64,000 bases of DNA from Streptomyces sp. T39 (GCF_008042045.1 NZ_RDBP01000012.1:1365729-1429728); one strand, 5' to 3'. Shown: positions 35,709 through 43,997, counted from the stretch's first letter. Notes: a model not told the origin generated them from the sequence alone. Numbers and translations: made by a program.

Positions 35709-35761
35709 TGCCATTGCGACTGAGAAAATGACACGGAATTTGAGAACCCACAAGGCGACGG
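35709..35761 (+). repeat. 53-bp repeat, right copy, abutting dnaB
   Basis: 38 of 53 positions match 30631-30683. It ends one base before the dnaB stop codon (35763-35765). The inner part (35720-35733) is the terminal inverted-repeat motif; the outer part matches 30686-30707 on the other strand. Confidence 0.65.
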
Positions 35762-35762
35762 A

Positions 35763-37241
35763 TCAGGTCTGCGCCATGTCGACGAACCGCGAGTAGTGCC
35801 CCTGGAAGGCCACGGTGATCGTGGCCGTCGGGCCGTTTCGGTGCTTGCCCACGATGATGTCCGCCTCGCCCGCGCGCGGCGATTCCTTCTCGTACGCGTC
35901 CTCGCGGTGCAGCAGGATCACCATGTCGGCGTCCTGCTCGATGGAGCCGGACTCACGCAGGTCGGACACCATGGGCTTCTTGTCGGTGCGCTGCTCGGGC
36001 CCTCGGTTCAGCTGCGAGAGCGCGATCACGGGGACTTCCAGCTCCTTGGCCAGCAGCTTGAGGTTACGGGACATGTCCGAGACCTCCTGCTGGCGGCTCT
36101 CGGCGCGCTTGGACCCACCGGACTGCATCAGCTGCAGGTAGTCGATGATCACGAGCTTGATGTCGTTGCGCTGCTTGAGGCGGCGGCACTTGGCCCGGAT
36201 CTCCATCATCGACAGGTTGGGGGAGTCGTCGATGTAGAGGGGCGCGGACGACACCTCGGGCATCCGGCGGGCCAGGCGCGTCCAGTCCTCGTCCGTCATC
36301 GTGCCGGACCGCATGTGGTGCAGGGCGACGCGGGCCTCGGCGGACAGCAGACGCATGGCGATCTCGTTGCGGCCCATTTCGAGGGAGAAGATGACGCTCG
36401 GCAGGTTGTGCTTGATCGACGCCGCGCGGGCGAAGTCCAGTGCGAGCGTCGACTTGCCCATCGCGGGACGTGCGGCGATGACGATCATCTGGCCGGGGTG
36501 GAGCCCGTTGGTGAGGGAGTCGAAGTCGGTGAAGCCGGTGGGGACACCGGTCATCTCACCGCTGCGGGAGCCGATCGCCTCGATCTCGTCGAGGGCCCCC
36601 TCCATGATGTCGCCCAGCGCCAGATAGTCCTCGCTGGTGCGCTGCTCGGTCACGGCGTAGATCTCGGCCTGCGCCGAGTTCACGATCTCGTCGACGTCGC
36701 CGTCGGCGGCGTATCCCATCTGCGTGATCTTGGTGCCGGCCTCGACCAGGCGGCGCAGCACGGCACGCTCGTGAACGATCTCCGCGTAGTACGAGGCGTT
36801 CGCCGCCGTCGGGACGGACTGCACCAGGGTGTGGAGATACGGCGCACCGCCGACCCGGGTGATCTCGCCGCGCTTGACCAGTTCGGCGGCGACGGTGATG
36901 GGGTCGGCGGGCTCGCCCTTGGCGTAGAGGTCGAGGATCGCCGTGTAGACCGTCTCGTGGGCCGGCCGGTAGAAGTCGTGGCCCTTGATGATCTCGACGA
37001 CGTCCGCGATGGCGTCCTTCGAGAGCAGCATGCCGCCGAGGACGGACTGTTCGGCGTCCAGGTCCTGGGGGGGCACCCGTTCGAAGCTCGGAGCGCTGTC
37101 CCAGCCGCTGCCGTCCCTCCCTCGGTCGTGCCTGTCCTCACGGCCACCACGGCCCTCGCTGCCGCGCCGACGGGAGGCAGGGAGGCGGTCGCCGGGGCTG
37201 TCCGCCGCCCACGGATCGTCCAGAGGCTCGGAGATGCTCAC
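35763..37241 (-). CDS. dnaB: Replicative DNA helicase DnaB
   Basis: Hexameric 5'-3' helicase loaded at oriC. 492 residues with an actinobacterial Arg/Gly-rich N-terminus (residues 20-45), the N-terminal dimerisation domain, then the RecA-like core with Walker A ARPAMGKST (about 256-264) and Walker B LVIIDYLQL. The start GTG 37241 (MSISEP) is preferred over GTG 37250 because GGAGGAG is 9 bases upstream of the former and touches the latter. Its leader holds a DnaA-box cluster. No intein was seen. Confidence 0.97.
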   Translation of the reverse strand: MSISEPLDDPWAADSPGDRLPASRRRGSEGRGGREDRHDRGRDGSGWDSAPSFERVPPQDLDAEQSVLGGMLLSKDAIADVVEIIKGHDFYRPAHETVYTAILDLYAKGEPADPITVAAELVKRGEITRVGGAPYLHTLVQSVPTAANASYYAEIVHERAVLRRLVEAGTKITQMGYAADGDVDEIVNSAQAEIYAVTEQRTSEDYLALGDIMEGALDEIEAIGSRSGEMTGVPTGFTDFDSLTNGLHPGQMIVIAARPAMGKSTLALDFARAASIKHNLPSVIFSLEMGRNEIAMRLLSAEARVALHHMRSGTMTDEDWTRLARRMPEVSSAPLYIDDSPNLSMMEIRAKCRRLKQRNDIKLVIIDYLQLMQSGGSKRAESRQQEVSDMSRNLKLLAKELEVPVIALSQLNRGPEQRTDKKPMVSDLRESGSIEQDADMVILLHREDAYEKESPRAGEADIIVGKHRNGPTATITVAFQGHYSRFVDMAQT

Positions 37242-37389
37242 CCGTGCCACCTCCTCCCGTCCGCTCAGCGGACCTCTGTCGTGGCACTCTTTCTACGGCA
37301 CGACACTGACAAATCGACTCGCTCGATGCCGCTGCGGCGCGTCGGGCGACGGTTCACGGTAGGCCCCCGGAAGGCCTCAGCCAATCTCG

Positions 37390-37478
37390 TTATCCACAGG
37401 CTGTGTGGATGAACGACCAGATGCTGTGGAGAACTCTCCGCATCCTGTGCACGGACCGGGGGACAGCACTGTGGACAA
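37390..37478. promoter_or_regulatory. Cluster of four DnaA-box-like sites
   Basis: TTATCCACA at 37390-37398 (plus), TCATCCACA as the complement of 37404-37412, TTCTCCACA as the complement of 37425-37433, and TTGTCCACA as the complement of 37470-37478. The last is the streptomycete consensus and the first is the classic E. coli box. Density is well above chance for a high-G+C genome. Confidence 0.7.
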
Positions 37479-37629
37479 CATCGGAGATCACCCAAGAAAC
37501 ACCGGATGACCTGCACCGTTGCCGTCCACCGGCTGTGGGGGAGAAAAACTTTCCCGCTCGGGCCAAGATCAGAACAAACGGGCCCGGAAGGCGCTCGCCC
37601 ACCGACGACTTGTAAGGGATGCAAGACAA

Positions 37630-37659
37630 TTGCGTCTCTTACCTGTGGAAGATTAGATT
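37630..37659 (+). promoter_or_regulatory. Leaderless promoter of the MATE gene
   Basis: TTGCGT (37630-37635), 18-bp spacer, TAGATT (37654-37659), then ATG 7 bases later with no Shine-Dalgarno. Confidence 0.5.
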
Positions 37660-37665
37660 GACCGT

Positions 37666-39003
37666 ATGACTCAGGCCCCCGCGACCGTCCGCGCCCATCG
37701 GCGCCGGCATGACCGAGAGATCATCGCCCTGGCCGTTCCGGCCTTCGGCGCCCTCGTCGCCGAGCCCCTCTTCGTGATGGTCGACAGCGCCGTCGTCGGC
37801 CATCTCGGCACCCCTCAGCTCGCCGGCCTCGGGGTCGCCGCGGCACTTCTGATGACCGCCGTCAGTGTCTTCGTCTTCCTGGCCTACGCCACCACGGCGG
37901 CCGTGGCGCGACGCGTCGGTGCGGGCGACCTCCGGGCGGCGATCCGCCAGGGCATGGACGGCATCTGGCTGGCGCTCCTCCTCGGCGCTGCCGTGGTCGC
38001 CGTGACCCTGCCCGCCGCTCCCTGGCTCGTGGACGTCTTCGGAGCCTCGGAGACCGCGGCCCCCCACGCCATCACCTATCTGCGCATCTCCAGCCTCGGC
38101 ATCCCCGCCATGCTGATCGTGCTCGCCGCCACCGGCGTGCTGCGCGGCCTCCAGGACACCCGCACACCGCTCTACGTGGCGGTCGGCGGCTTCGCCGCCA
38201 ATGCCGCCCTCAACGTCGGACTCGTCTACGGGGCGGACCTCGGTATCGCGGGATCCGCATGGGGCACCGTGATAGCCCAGTGCGGGATGGCGGCCGCCTA
38301 TCTCTTCGTGGTCATCCGCGGCGCACGCACCCACGGAGCCCCCCTGCGCCCCCACGCGGCGGGCATCCGGGCCAGCGCCCAGGCCGGCGTACCGCTGCTG
38401 GTACGCACCCTCTCCCTGCGCGCGGTCCTGATGATCGCCACCGCCGTGGCCGCCCGCCTGGGCGACACCGACATCGCGGCCCACCAGATCGCACTCTCCC
38501 TGTGGAGCCTGCTCGCCTTCGCCCTGGACGCCATCGCCATCGCCGGACAGGCGATCATCGGACGCTATCTGGGGGCCGGGGACTCGGAGGGAGCCCGCCA
38601 GGTGTGTCGCCGCATGGTCCAGTGGGGCATCGTCTCGGGCTTCGTCCTCGGCCTTCTCGTGGTCCTGGCCCGCCCCCTGTTCATCCCCTTGTTCACCGGG
38701 GACCAGGCGGTGAAGGACACCCTGCTGCCCGCTCTGCTGGTGATCGCCGTCTCCCAGCCGATCGCCGGGGTGGTCTTCGTCCTCGACGGCGTGCTCATGG
38801 GTGCGGGGGACGGCCCGTATCTCGCCTGGGCGATGCTCCTCACCCTGGCGGCCTTCGCGCCCGTCGCCCTGCTGATACCGGTGTTCGGCGGCGGGCTCAC
38901 GGCGCTCTGGTGGGCCATGACCCTGATGATGACCGTACGTCTGGTGACGCTGTGGTGGCGGGCTCGATCGGGCCGGTGGATCGTGACAGGCGCGACCCGC
39001 TGA
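37666..39003 (+). CDS. MATE-family efflux transporter
   Basis: 445-residue, twelve-helix multidrug and toxin extrusion protein of the DinF-like subfamily. The first helix pair (IIALAVPAFGALVAEPLFVMVDSAVVG) carries the conserved Asp used for cation coupling. It exports cationic compounds using Na+ or H+. In S. coelicolor the equivalent gene also lies next to dnaB. Transcription probably starts at the ATG. Confidence 0.92.
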   Translation: MTQAPATVRAHRRRHDREIIALAVPAFGALVAEPLFVMVDSAVVGHLGTPQLAGLGVAAALLMTAVSVFVFLAYATTAAVARRVGAGDLRAAIRQGMDGIWLALLLGAAVVAVTLPAAPWLVDVFGASETAAPHAITYLRISSLGIPAMLIVLAATGVLRGLQDTRTPLYVAVGGFAANAALNVGLVYGADLGIAGSAWGTVIAQCGMAAAYLFVVIRGARTHGAPLRPHAAGIRASAQAGVPLLVRTLSLRAVLMIATAVAARLGDTDIAAHQIALSLWSLLAFALDAIAIAGQAIIGRYLGAGDSEGARQVCRRMVQWGIVSGFVLGLLVVLARPLFIPLFTGDQAVKDTLLPALLVIAVSQPIAGVVFVLDGVLMGAGDGPYLAWAMLLTLAAFAPVALLIPVFGGGLTALWWAMTLMMTVRLVTLWWRARSGRWIVTGATR

Positions 39004-39041
39004 CCGCCCCCGGCAAGCTTCACGACACGATCCTCCGCCCG

Positions 39042-39055
39042 GTTTCACGTGAAAC
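39042..39055. other. parS: parS site, exact
   Basis: Exact GTTTCACGTGAAAC, 39 bp after the MATE stop codon. A second exact site begins 27 bp on. Confidence 0.94.
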
Positions 39056-39068
39056 ATGCGGGTAGGAC

Positions 39069-39082
39069 GTTTCACGTGAAAC
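39069..39082. other. parS: parS site, exact
   Basis: Exact GTTTCACGTGAAAC, second of a close pair between convergent genes. Confidence 0.94.
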
Positions 39083-39090
39083 GTACGCGA

Positions 39091-39119
39091 AAGGGCCGCA
39101 CCCTCGGGGTGCGGCCCTT
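39091..39119. terminator. Bidirectional terminator of the rpsF-rplI operon
   Basis: Perfect 13-bp arms AAGGGCCGCACCC (39091-39103) and complement (39107-39119) with a TCG loop and A/T ends. Confidence 0.9.
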
Positions 39120-39143
39120 CCTCTGCTCAGTCGATCACGCTGC

Positions 39144-39590
39144 TCAGGCGGCGACGACCTCGACACCGAGCTGCGCGGCGACCTCGGGGTGCAGACGCAC
39201 GGACACCTGGTGCGAGCCCAGGGTCTTGATCGGCGCACCGAGCTCGACACGACGCTTGTCGACCTCCGGACCACCGGCAGCCTTGATCGCCGAGGCGATG
39301 TCGGCCGGGGTGACGGAACCGAACAGGCGGCCCGCGTCGTCGGAGCGAACGGCCAGGCGCACCTTCACGGCCTCGAGCTGACCCCGGATGGAGTTCGCCT
39401 GCTCGATGGTCGCGATCTCGTGGATCTTGCGGGCGCGGCGGATCTGCGCCACGTCCTTCTCGCCGCCCTTGGTCCAGCGGATCGCGAAACCACGCGGGAC
39501 CAGGTAGTTGCGAGCGTAGCCGTCCTTGACGTCGACGACGTCGCCGGCGGCACCGAGGCCAGAGACCTCATGGGTGAGGATGATCTTCAT
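39144..39590 (-). CDS. rplI: 50S ribosomal protein L9
   Basis: 148 residues, normal for bL9. It starts [28 protein letters not shown], the invariant N-terminal domain that binds 23S rRNA. It is the last gene of rpsF-ssb-rpsR-rplI; the stop is followed by a strong hairpin. The start lies 19 bp after the rpsR stop. Confidence 0.98.
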   Translation of the reverse strand: MKIILTHEVSGLGAAGDVVDVKDGYARNYLVPRGFAIRWTKGGEKDVAQIRRARKIHEIATIEQANSIRGQLEAVKVRLAVRSDDAGRLFGSVTPADIASAIKAAGGPEVDKRRVELGAPIKTLGSHQVSVRLHPEVAAQLGVEVVAA

Positions 39591-39608
39591 GTCTAGGTCA
39601 CCCTTCCC

Positions 39609-39845
39609 TTATCGCGCGGTGGACGTGTAGGGCAGCAGCGCCATCTCACGGCTGTTCTTGACGGCCGTGGCGACGTCACGCTGGTGCTGCGTGCAGTTGC
39701 CGGTCACGCGACGGGCACGGATCTTGCCGCGGTCGGAAATGAACTTCCGCAGCATGTTCGTGTCCTTGTAGTCCACGTACGCGGTCTTGTCCTTGCAGAA
39801 CGCGCAGACCTTCTTCTTAGGCTTGCGCACAGGCGGCTTCGCCAT
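39609..39845 (-). CDS. rpsR: 30S ribosomal protein S18
   Basis: 78-residue bS18 with the family core ([17 protein letters not shown]). It has CAFC near residue 15 and a further Cys in GNCTQHQ, so it is probably the zinc-binding (C+) type; streptomycetes often carry a second, Cys-free copy elsewhere. Partner of S6 on the ribosome. Start ATG 39845. Confidence 0.97.
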   Translation of the reverse strand: MAKPPVRKPKKKVCAFCKDKTAYVDYKDTNMLRKFISDRGKIRARRVTGNCTQHQRDVATAVKNSREMALLPYTSTAR

Positions 39846-39887
39846 GGTGTTTCTCCTGTGTGATCAAGAAGTGGGGTACGAGCTGCC

Positions 39888-40478
39888 CTAGAAGGGCGGC
39901 TCGTCCGAGTAGCCGCCGCCGGAACCCCCGGAGCTTCCGCCCCAGCCGCCCCCGCCGCCCTGCTGGCCACCGCCGGCCGGCGCGCTGGTGGCCCAGGGGT
40001 CGTCGGCGGGTGCACCGCCGCCGCCCTGCTGGCCGCCGCCACCGGGGCCGCCGCCCCAGTTGCCGCCGCCGCCACCCTGCTGACCGCCGCCGTATCCGCC
40101 CTGGCCGCCGCGACCCGTGGTCTTGGTGACCTTGGCCGTGGCGTTCTTCAGGCTGGGGCCGACTTCCTCGACGTCCAGCTCGAAGACCGTCCGCTTGACG
40201 CCCTCGCGGTCGTCGTACGACCGCTGCTTCAGACGGCCCTGCACGACGACGCGCATGCCCTTCTGAAGCGACTCGGCGACGTTCTCCGCCGCCTGCCGCC
40301 AGACCGAGCAGGTGAGGAACAGGCTCTCGCCGTCCTTCCACTCGTTGGTCTGCCGGTCGAAGGTGCGGGGAGTGGACGCGACGCGGAACTTCGCGACCGC
40401 CGCACCGGACGGGGTGAAGCGCAGCTCGGGGTCGTCGACGAGATTGCCGACGACCGTGATGACGGTCTCGCCTGCCAT
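39888..40478 (-). CDS. ssb: Single-stranded DNA-binding protein
   Basis: 196-residue SSB. The OB-fold occupies about residues 1-112 ([20 protein letters not shown] at the start). A long Gly-rich linker ([14 protein letters not shown]) precedes the acidic tail ending DEPPF, the docking peptide for partner proteins. Its place between rpsF and rpsR is universal, and marks it as the essential copy (SsbA). Confidence 0.97.
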   Translation of the reverse strand: MAGETVITVVGNLVDDPELRFTPSGAAVAKFRVASTPRTFDRQTNEWKDGESLFLTCSVWRQAAENVAESLQKGMRVVVQGRLKQRSYDDREGVKRTVFELDVEEVGPSLKNATAKVTKTTGRGGQGGYGGGQQGGGGGNWGGGPGGGGQQGGGGAPADDPWATSAPAGGGQQGGGGGWGGSSGGSGGGYSDEPPF

Positions 40479-40551
40479 GGGTGAACCTCTCGGCGGGATT
40501 GCTTCTGGCTGCTTGCTGCTACTCGAACCCGATGACCTCTGAGCGGAAAGC

Positions 40552-40842
40552 TCAGTGGGTCTCGGGACGGAGGACCTTGGTCCGGAGGACCGACTCGTTC
40601 AGGTTCATCTGGCGGTCGAGCTCCTTGACGACCGCAGGCTCGGCCTGCAGGTCGATGACCGAGTAGATGCCCTCGGGCTTCTTCTTGATCTCGTAAGCGA
40701 GACGACGACGGCCCCAGGTGTCGACCTTCTCCACCTTTCCGTTGCCCTCACGGACGACGGAGAGGAAGTTCTCGATCAGCGGGGAGACAGCGCGCTCCTC
40801 GAGATCGGGGTCGAGGATGACCATCACCTCGTAGTGACGCAT
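40552..40842 (-). CDS. rpsF: 30S ribosomal protein S6
   Basis: 96-residue bS6 starting [22 protein letters not shown] 40842 follows AAAGGAGGTGGG. First gene of the operon. Its leader has a hairpin with an adjacent CCG that may be the S6:S18 autoregulatory motif. Confidence 0.97.
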   Translation of the reverse strand: MRHYEVMVILDPDLEERAVSPLIENFLSVVREGNGKVEKVDTWGRRRLAYEIKKKPEGIYSVIDLQAEPAVVKELDRQMNLNESVLRTKVLRPETH

Positions 40843-40852
40843 GTGGAACCCA

Positions 40853-40895
40853 CCTCCTTTGGACTCAGCGGCCACGGTCGTTCCGTGGCAGGAGG
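40853..40895 (-). promoter_or_regulatory. Candidate S6:S18 autoregulatory RNA in the rpsF leader
   Basis: On the minus strand the leader has CCTCC (complement of 40891-40895), hairpin CCACGG/CCGTGG with loop AACGA (40872-40888), CCG directly after the hairpin (40869-40871), and GGAGG of the ribosome site (40853-40857) able to pair with CCTCC. This is the plan of the known rpsF leader motif: an S6:S18-binding CCG in a bulge and sequestered ribosome site. Placement is inferred by eye. Confidence 0.4.
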
Positions 40896-40995
40896 GTCGT
40901 GATGCGTACGCAACGGTATCCGCGGCCACTGACAATCCCCGCGTGTTCGCGATCGATCGTGTCCTGGCCAGGGCAGACACCGGTGCAGACCGTAC

Positions 40996-41025
40996 AGCCT
41001 ACCCGCAGACCGGCTTCCGGTTGAA
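40996..41025 (-). promoter_or_regulatory. Possible rpsF operon promoter
   Basis: Minus strand TTCAAC (complement of 41020-41025), 18-bp spacer, TAGGCT (complement of 40996-41001). Only moderate consensus match. Confidence 0.35.
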
Positions 41026-41113
41026 ATCCGGTGCCAGATGGCCGCAATCTGTACACATCGGGTGCGCGCGGCGCTACGATGCGCCGCCTTCCGGCACAGG
41101 CAGGAGGTGCCCC

Positions 41114-41431
41114 ATGGCACACGCAATGCGACGACAGGCCGCCCCCGCCGGTCTTCTCTCCACCGACGGCAGACCACATCCGCTGCAGGACTCCCTGATG
41201 GCGGCGACCCTGGTGCTCGGCGCCGTCGCCTTCATCACGGCGATGTTCCACCATCTGCATCTGCTCAGCTCATGGGCGGGTCTCCTCGGCATCCTGGCCG
41301 GGGCGTACGGGCAGTTCATCTCGGCCACCACCCGGGAGCGCTTCCTGCTGATCCTGGGACTCGGCGCATCGGCCGTGGGCTTCTACCTGGGCATGGCGCA
41401 CGGCGGCCTGTTCGGCGGCCTCCTCGGCTGA
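41114..41431 (+). CDS. Small three-helix membrane protein
   Basis: 105 residues from ATG 41114, which follows AGGAGGTG. Three hydrophobic segments (about 30-48, 50-66 and 76-100) with a Gly-rich end (AHGGLFGGLLG). It matches a conserved streptomycete membrane protein found next to rpsF; function unknown. Divergent from the ribosomal operon. Confidence 0.75.
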   Translation: MAHAMRRQAAPAGLLSTDGRPHPLQDSLMAATLVLGAVAFITAMFHHLHLLSSWAGLLGILAGAYGQFISATTRERFLLILGLGASAVGFYLGMAHGGLFGGLLG

Positions 41432-41465
41432 CCGGGGTCCGGCACGGAGCACCGCCCCGCCGCGA

Positions 41466-41497
41466 CACGGTGCCGTCCCTCTGCTGACGGCACCGTG
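41466..41497 (+). terminator. Terminator after the small membrane protein
   Basis: Perfect 12-bp arms CACGGTGCCGTC (41466-41477) and complement (41486-41497) with an 8-base loop. Confidence 0.8.
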
Positions 41498-41720
41498 CGC
41501 CCGTCCCGGGGGCCCGCCGCACGGCCCGGCCCCCGGACAGCGCATCGGCGGCGAACCGCTGCGAAAGGCGGGGCGGGGCCGTGTGCGGCCGCTTCCGCCT
41601 CCGGACGGCGGCCCGCTCCTGCGCACAACCATTCGGGGCGGTTCCCGGGCGCAGTAGGCTTCGGCGCGAGAGCCGGAGCCCCTGAACCCATGGGGACACA
41701 CCTGCCGAGGAGCGCCCCGC

Positions 41721-42839
41721 ATGAGCCTGACCCTGAGGACCATCAGCCGTGAGCAGCATCTGGCATACATCCAGACACTGCCCTCGGCCAGTCACTGCCA
41801 GGTTCCGGCGTGGGCGGACGTGAAGACCGAGTGGCGCTCCGAGAACCTGGGCTGGTTCGACCGGAGCGGTGAGCTCGTCGGCGTCGGCCTGGTGCTCTAC
41901 CGCCAGCTGCCCAAGATCAAGCGGTACCTCGCCTATCTTCCCGAGGGCCCGGTCATCAACTGGTACGCCCCCAACCTGGACGACTGGCTGCAGCCGATGC
42001 TGGCCCACCTCAAGAACCAGGGCGCCTTCTCCGTGAAGATGGGCCCGCCGGTCGTGATCCGGCGCTGGGACGCTCCCGCGATCAAGGCCGGCATCCAGGA
42101 CCCCGACGTGAAGCGCCTGCGCGACGTCGAGGCGACCCACATCGAGCCGCGTGCCTTCGAGGTCGCGGACCGGCTGCGCAAGATGGGCTGGCAGCAGGGC
42201 GAGGACGGCGGCGCCGGCTTCGGCGACGTGCAGCCGCGCTACGTCTACCAGGTGCCCCTCGCGAACCGTTCGCTGGACGACGTCCTCAAGGGCTTCAACC
42301 AGCTGTGGCGACGCAACATCAAGAAGGCCGAGAAGGCCGGCGTCGAGGTCGTGCAGGGCCGCTACGAGGACCTCGCCGAGTGGCAGCGTCTCTACGAGAT
42401 CACCGCCGAGCGCGACCGCTTCCGTCCGCGTCCGCTCTCCTACTTCCAGCGCATGTGGACCGTCCTCAACAACGAGGACCCCAACCGCATGCGGCTCTAC
42501 TTCGCCCGGCACAACGGAGTGAACCTCTCCGCGGCCACCATGCTCGTCGTCGGCGGCCACGTCTGGTACTCCTACGGCGCCTCCGACAACATCGGCCGTG
42601 AGGTGCGGCCCTCCAACGCCATGCAGTGGCGCATGCTGCGCGACGCGTACGCGATGGGCGCCACGGTGTACGACCTGCGGGGCATCAGCGACTCGCTGGA
42701 CGAGACGGACCACCTGTTCGGTCTCATCCAGTTCAAGGTCGGAACCGGCGGCGAGGCCGTGGAGTACGTGGGCGAGTGGGACTTCCCGCTCAACAAGCTG
42801 CTCCACAAGGCTCTCGACATCTACATGTCCCGCCGCTAG
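41721..42839 (+). CDS. femX: FemX-type peptidyltransferase (FemAB family)
   Basis: 372-residue FemAB protein: two GNAT-like domains with a helical insertion (RNIKKAEKAGVEVVQGRYEDL). FemX adds the first residue (Gly in streptomycetes) to the peptide of lipid II using charged tRNA, which is the basis of the interpeptide bridge. The S. coelicolor femX gene lies at the same place. The typical YDLRGISDSLDETDHLFGL block near the C-terminus is present. Start ATG 41721. Confidence 0.9.
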   Translation: MSLTLRTISREQHLAYIQTLPSASHCQVPAWADVKTEWRSENLGWFDRSGELVGVGLVLYRQLPKIKRYLAYLPEGPVINWYAPNLDDWLQPMLAHLKNQGAFSVKMGPPVVIRRWDAPAIKAGIQDPDVKRLRDVEATHIEPRAFEVADRLRKMGWQQGEDGGAGFGDVQPRYVYQVPLANRSLDDVLKGFNQLWRRNIKKAEKAGVEVVQGRYEDLAEWQRLYEITAERDRFRPRPLSYFQRMWTVLNNEDPNRMRLYFARHNGVNLSAATMLVVGGHVWYSYGASDNIGREVRPSNAMQWRMLRDAYAMGATVYDLRGISDSLDETDHLFGLIQFKVGTGGEAVEYVGEWDFPLNKLLHKALDIYMSRR

Positions 42840-42854
42840 ACCGCGGAACCCACT

Positions 42855-42876
42855 CGCCGGCCCCGAGCGGCCGGCG
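42855..42876 (+). terminator. Hairpin between femX and the alr-like gene
   Basis: CGCCGGCC (42855-42862) and GGCCGGCG (42869-42876), 6-base loop, just after the femX stop. It may attenuate rather than stop transcription, since the next gene reads in the same direction. Confidence 0.6.
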
Positions 42877-42939
42877 GGTCCGTAACCTCGTACACGTCCC
42901 CATTCACGCCGAAGTCACCAGAAAGGTCCCGGGCCTGTC

Positions 42940-43971
42940 ATGGCGCTCTCCCTCTACGTAGACACCGCGCGCTGGCGGGCTCACCAGAAGTCGGTGATCG
43001 ACCAGTTCCCCGGCCTCGTCCCGGTCTGCAAGGGCAACGGCTACGGCTTCGGCCACGAGCGGCTGTCCGAGGAGGCGGCCCGTTTCGGCTCCGACATGCT
43101 GGCCGTGGGCACGACCTACGAGGCGGCGCGGATCAAGGACTGGTTCGGCGGCGACCTGCTGGTGCTGACGCCGTTCCGGCGCGGTGAGGAGCCGGTGCCG
43201 CTGCCGGACCGGGTGATCCGCTCGGTCTCCTCGGTCGACGGTGTGCACGCCCTGGTCGGTGCGCGCGTGGTCATCGAGTGCATGAGCTCGATGAAGCGTC
43301 ACGGCATCACCGAGCAGGAGCTCGGGCAGCTCCACGCCGCGATCGAGGACGTCCGCCTGGAGGGCTTCGCCCTCCACCTTCCGCTGGACCGCACCGACGG
43401 CTCGGACGCCGTCGAGGAGGTCATCGGCTGGATGGACCGGCTGCGCGCGGCCCGGCTGCCGCTGCACACGATGTTCGTCAGCCATCTGCGCGCCGAGGAG
43501 CAGGCACGGCTCCAGCAGCAGTTCCCGCAGACCCGCTTCCGCGCCCGGATCGGCACCCGGCTGTGGCTGGGCGACCACGAGGCGACCGAGTACCGCGGCG
43601 CGGTGCTCGACGTCACACGGGTCTCCAAGGGCGACCGCTTCGGCTACCGCCAGCAGAAGGCGGCATCGGACGGCTGGCTGGTCGTCGTGGCCGGCGGCAC
43701 GTCGCACGGCGTGGGCCTGGAGGCGCCCAAGGCGCTGCACGGAGTGATGCCGCGTGCCAAGGGCGTGGCCCGGGCCGGTCTGGCGACCGTCAACCGCAAT
43801 CTGTCGCCGTTCGTCTGGGCGGGCAAGCAGCGCTGGTTCGCCGAGCCGCCGCACATGCAGGTGTCCATCCTCTTCGTGCCCGCCGACGCCCAGGAGCCGA
43901 AGGTGGGCGACGAGCTGGTGGCCCACCTGCGCCACACCACCACGCAGTTCGACCGCCTGGTCGAGCGCTAG
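42940..43971 (+). CDS. Alanine-racemase-like PLP protein
   Basis: 343 residues with the N-terminal TIM-barrel of alanine racemase: K31 in PVCKGNGYGFG corresponds to the PLP lysine of the VKANAYGHG motif. The C-terminal half (GTRLWLGDHEAT; VSKGDRFGYRQQ) resembles the racemase beta domain in outline. It differs from canonical Alr in length and motif spacing, so catalysis of Ala racemisation is uncertain. Its place after femX and before PBP genes suggests a role in peptidoglycan precursor supply. Confidence 0.72.
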   Translation: MALSLYVDTARWRAHQKSVIDQFPGLVPVCKGNGYGFGHERLSEEAARFGSDMLAVGTTYEAARIKDWFGGDLLVLTPFRRGEEPVPLPDRVIRSVSSVDGVHALVGARVVIECMSSMKRHGITEQELGQLHAAIEDVRLEGFALHLPLDRTDGSDAVEEVIGWMDRLRAARLPLHTMFVSHLRAEEQARLQQQFPQTRFRARIGTRLWLGDHEATEYRGAVLDVTRVSKGDRFGYRQQKAASDGWLVVVAGGTSHGVGLEAPKALHGVMPRAKGVARAGLATVNRNLSPFVWAGKQRWFAEPPHMQVSILFVPADAQEPKVGDELVAHLRHTTTQFDRLVER

Positions 43972-43997
43972 GACCTCTCCGTCGGATCCCGGCCGGC

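Larger units (their letters stand above)
30778..35733. mobile_element. Candidate Tn402/Tn5053-like element remnant (islet)
   Basis: The left end TGTCATTTCCTCAG (30778-30791) and right end TGTCATTTTCTCAG (complement of 35720-35733) form a 14-bp inverted repeat with one mismatch. From memory the first ten bases match the ends of TniA-type transposons (TGTCATTTTC). Inside lie eight mostly orphan genes and, at the right end, a truncated HTH gene. There is no transposase and no target duplication (ATCGG versus CGGAA), so it is at most a remnant. An alternative is a hotspot for insertion of several elements. Confidence 0.4.
37242..37665. other. dnaB/MATE divergent region with DnaA-box cluster
   Basis: 424 bp with no credible gene, lower in G+C than its neighbours. 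It contains four DnaA-box-like 9-mers in 89 bp and a promoter for the MATE gene. Downstream of the boxes, A- and T-rich tracts occur around 37550. Confidence 0.6.

Noticed and set aside
30778-35733. A complete, recently inserted transposon
   Set aside because: No transposase gene and no matching 5-bp target duplication (ATCGG versus CGGAA); only a remnant or trans-mobilised element is supportable.
37242-37665. The DnaA-box region as oriC itself
   Set aside because: Only four boxes in about 90 bp, and it lies by dnaB rather than between dnaA and dnaN; streptomycete oriC has many more boxes.
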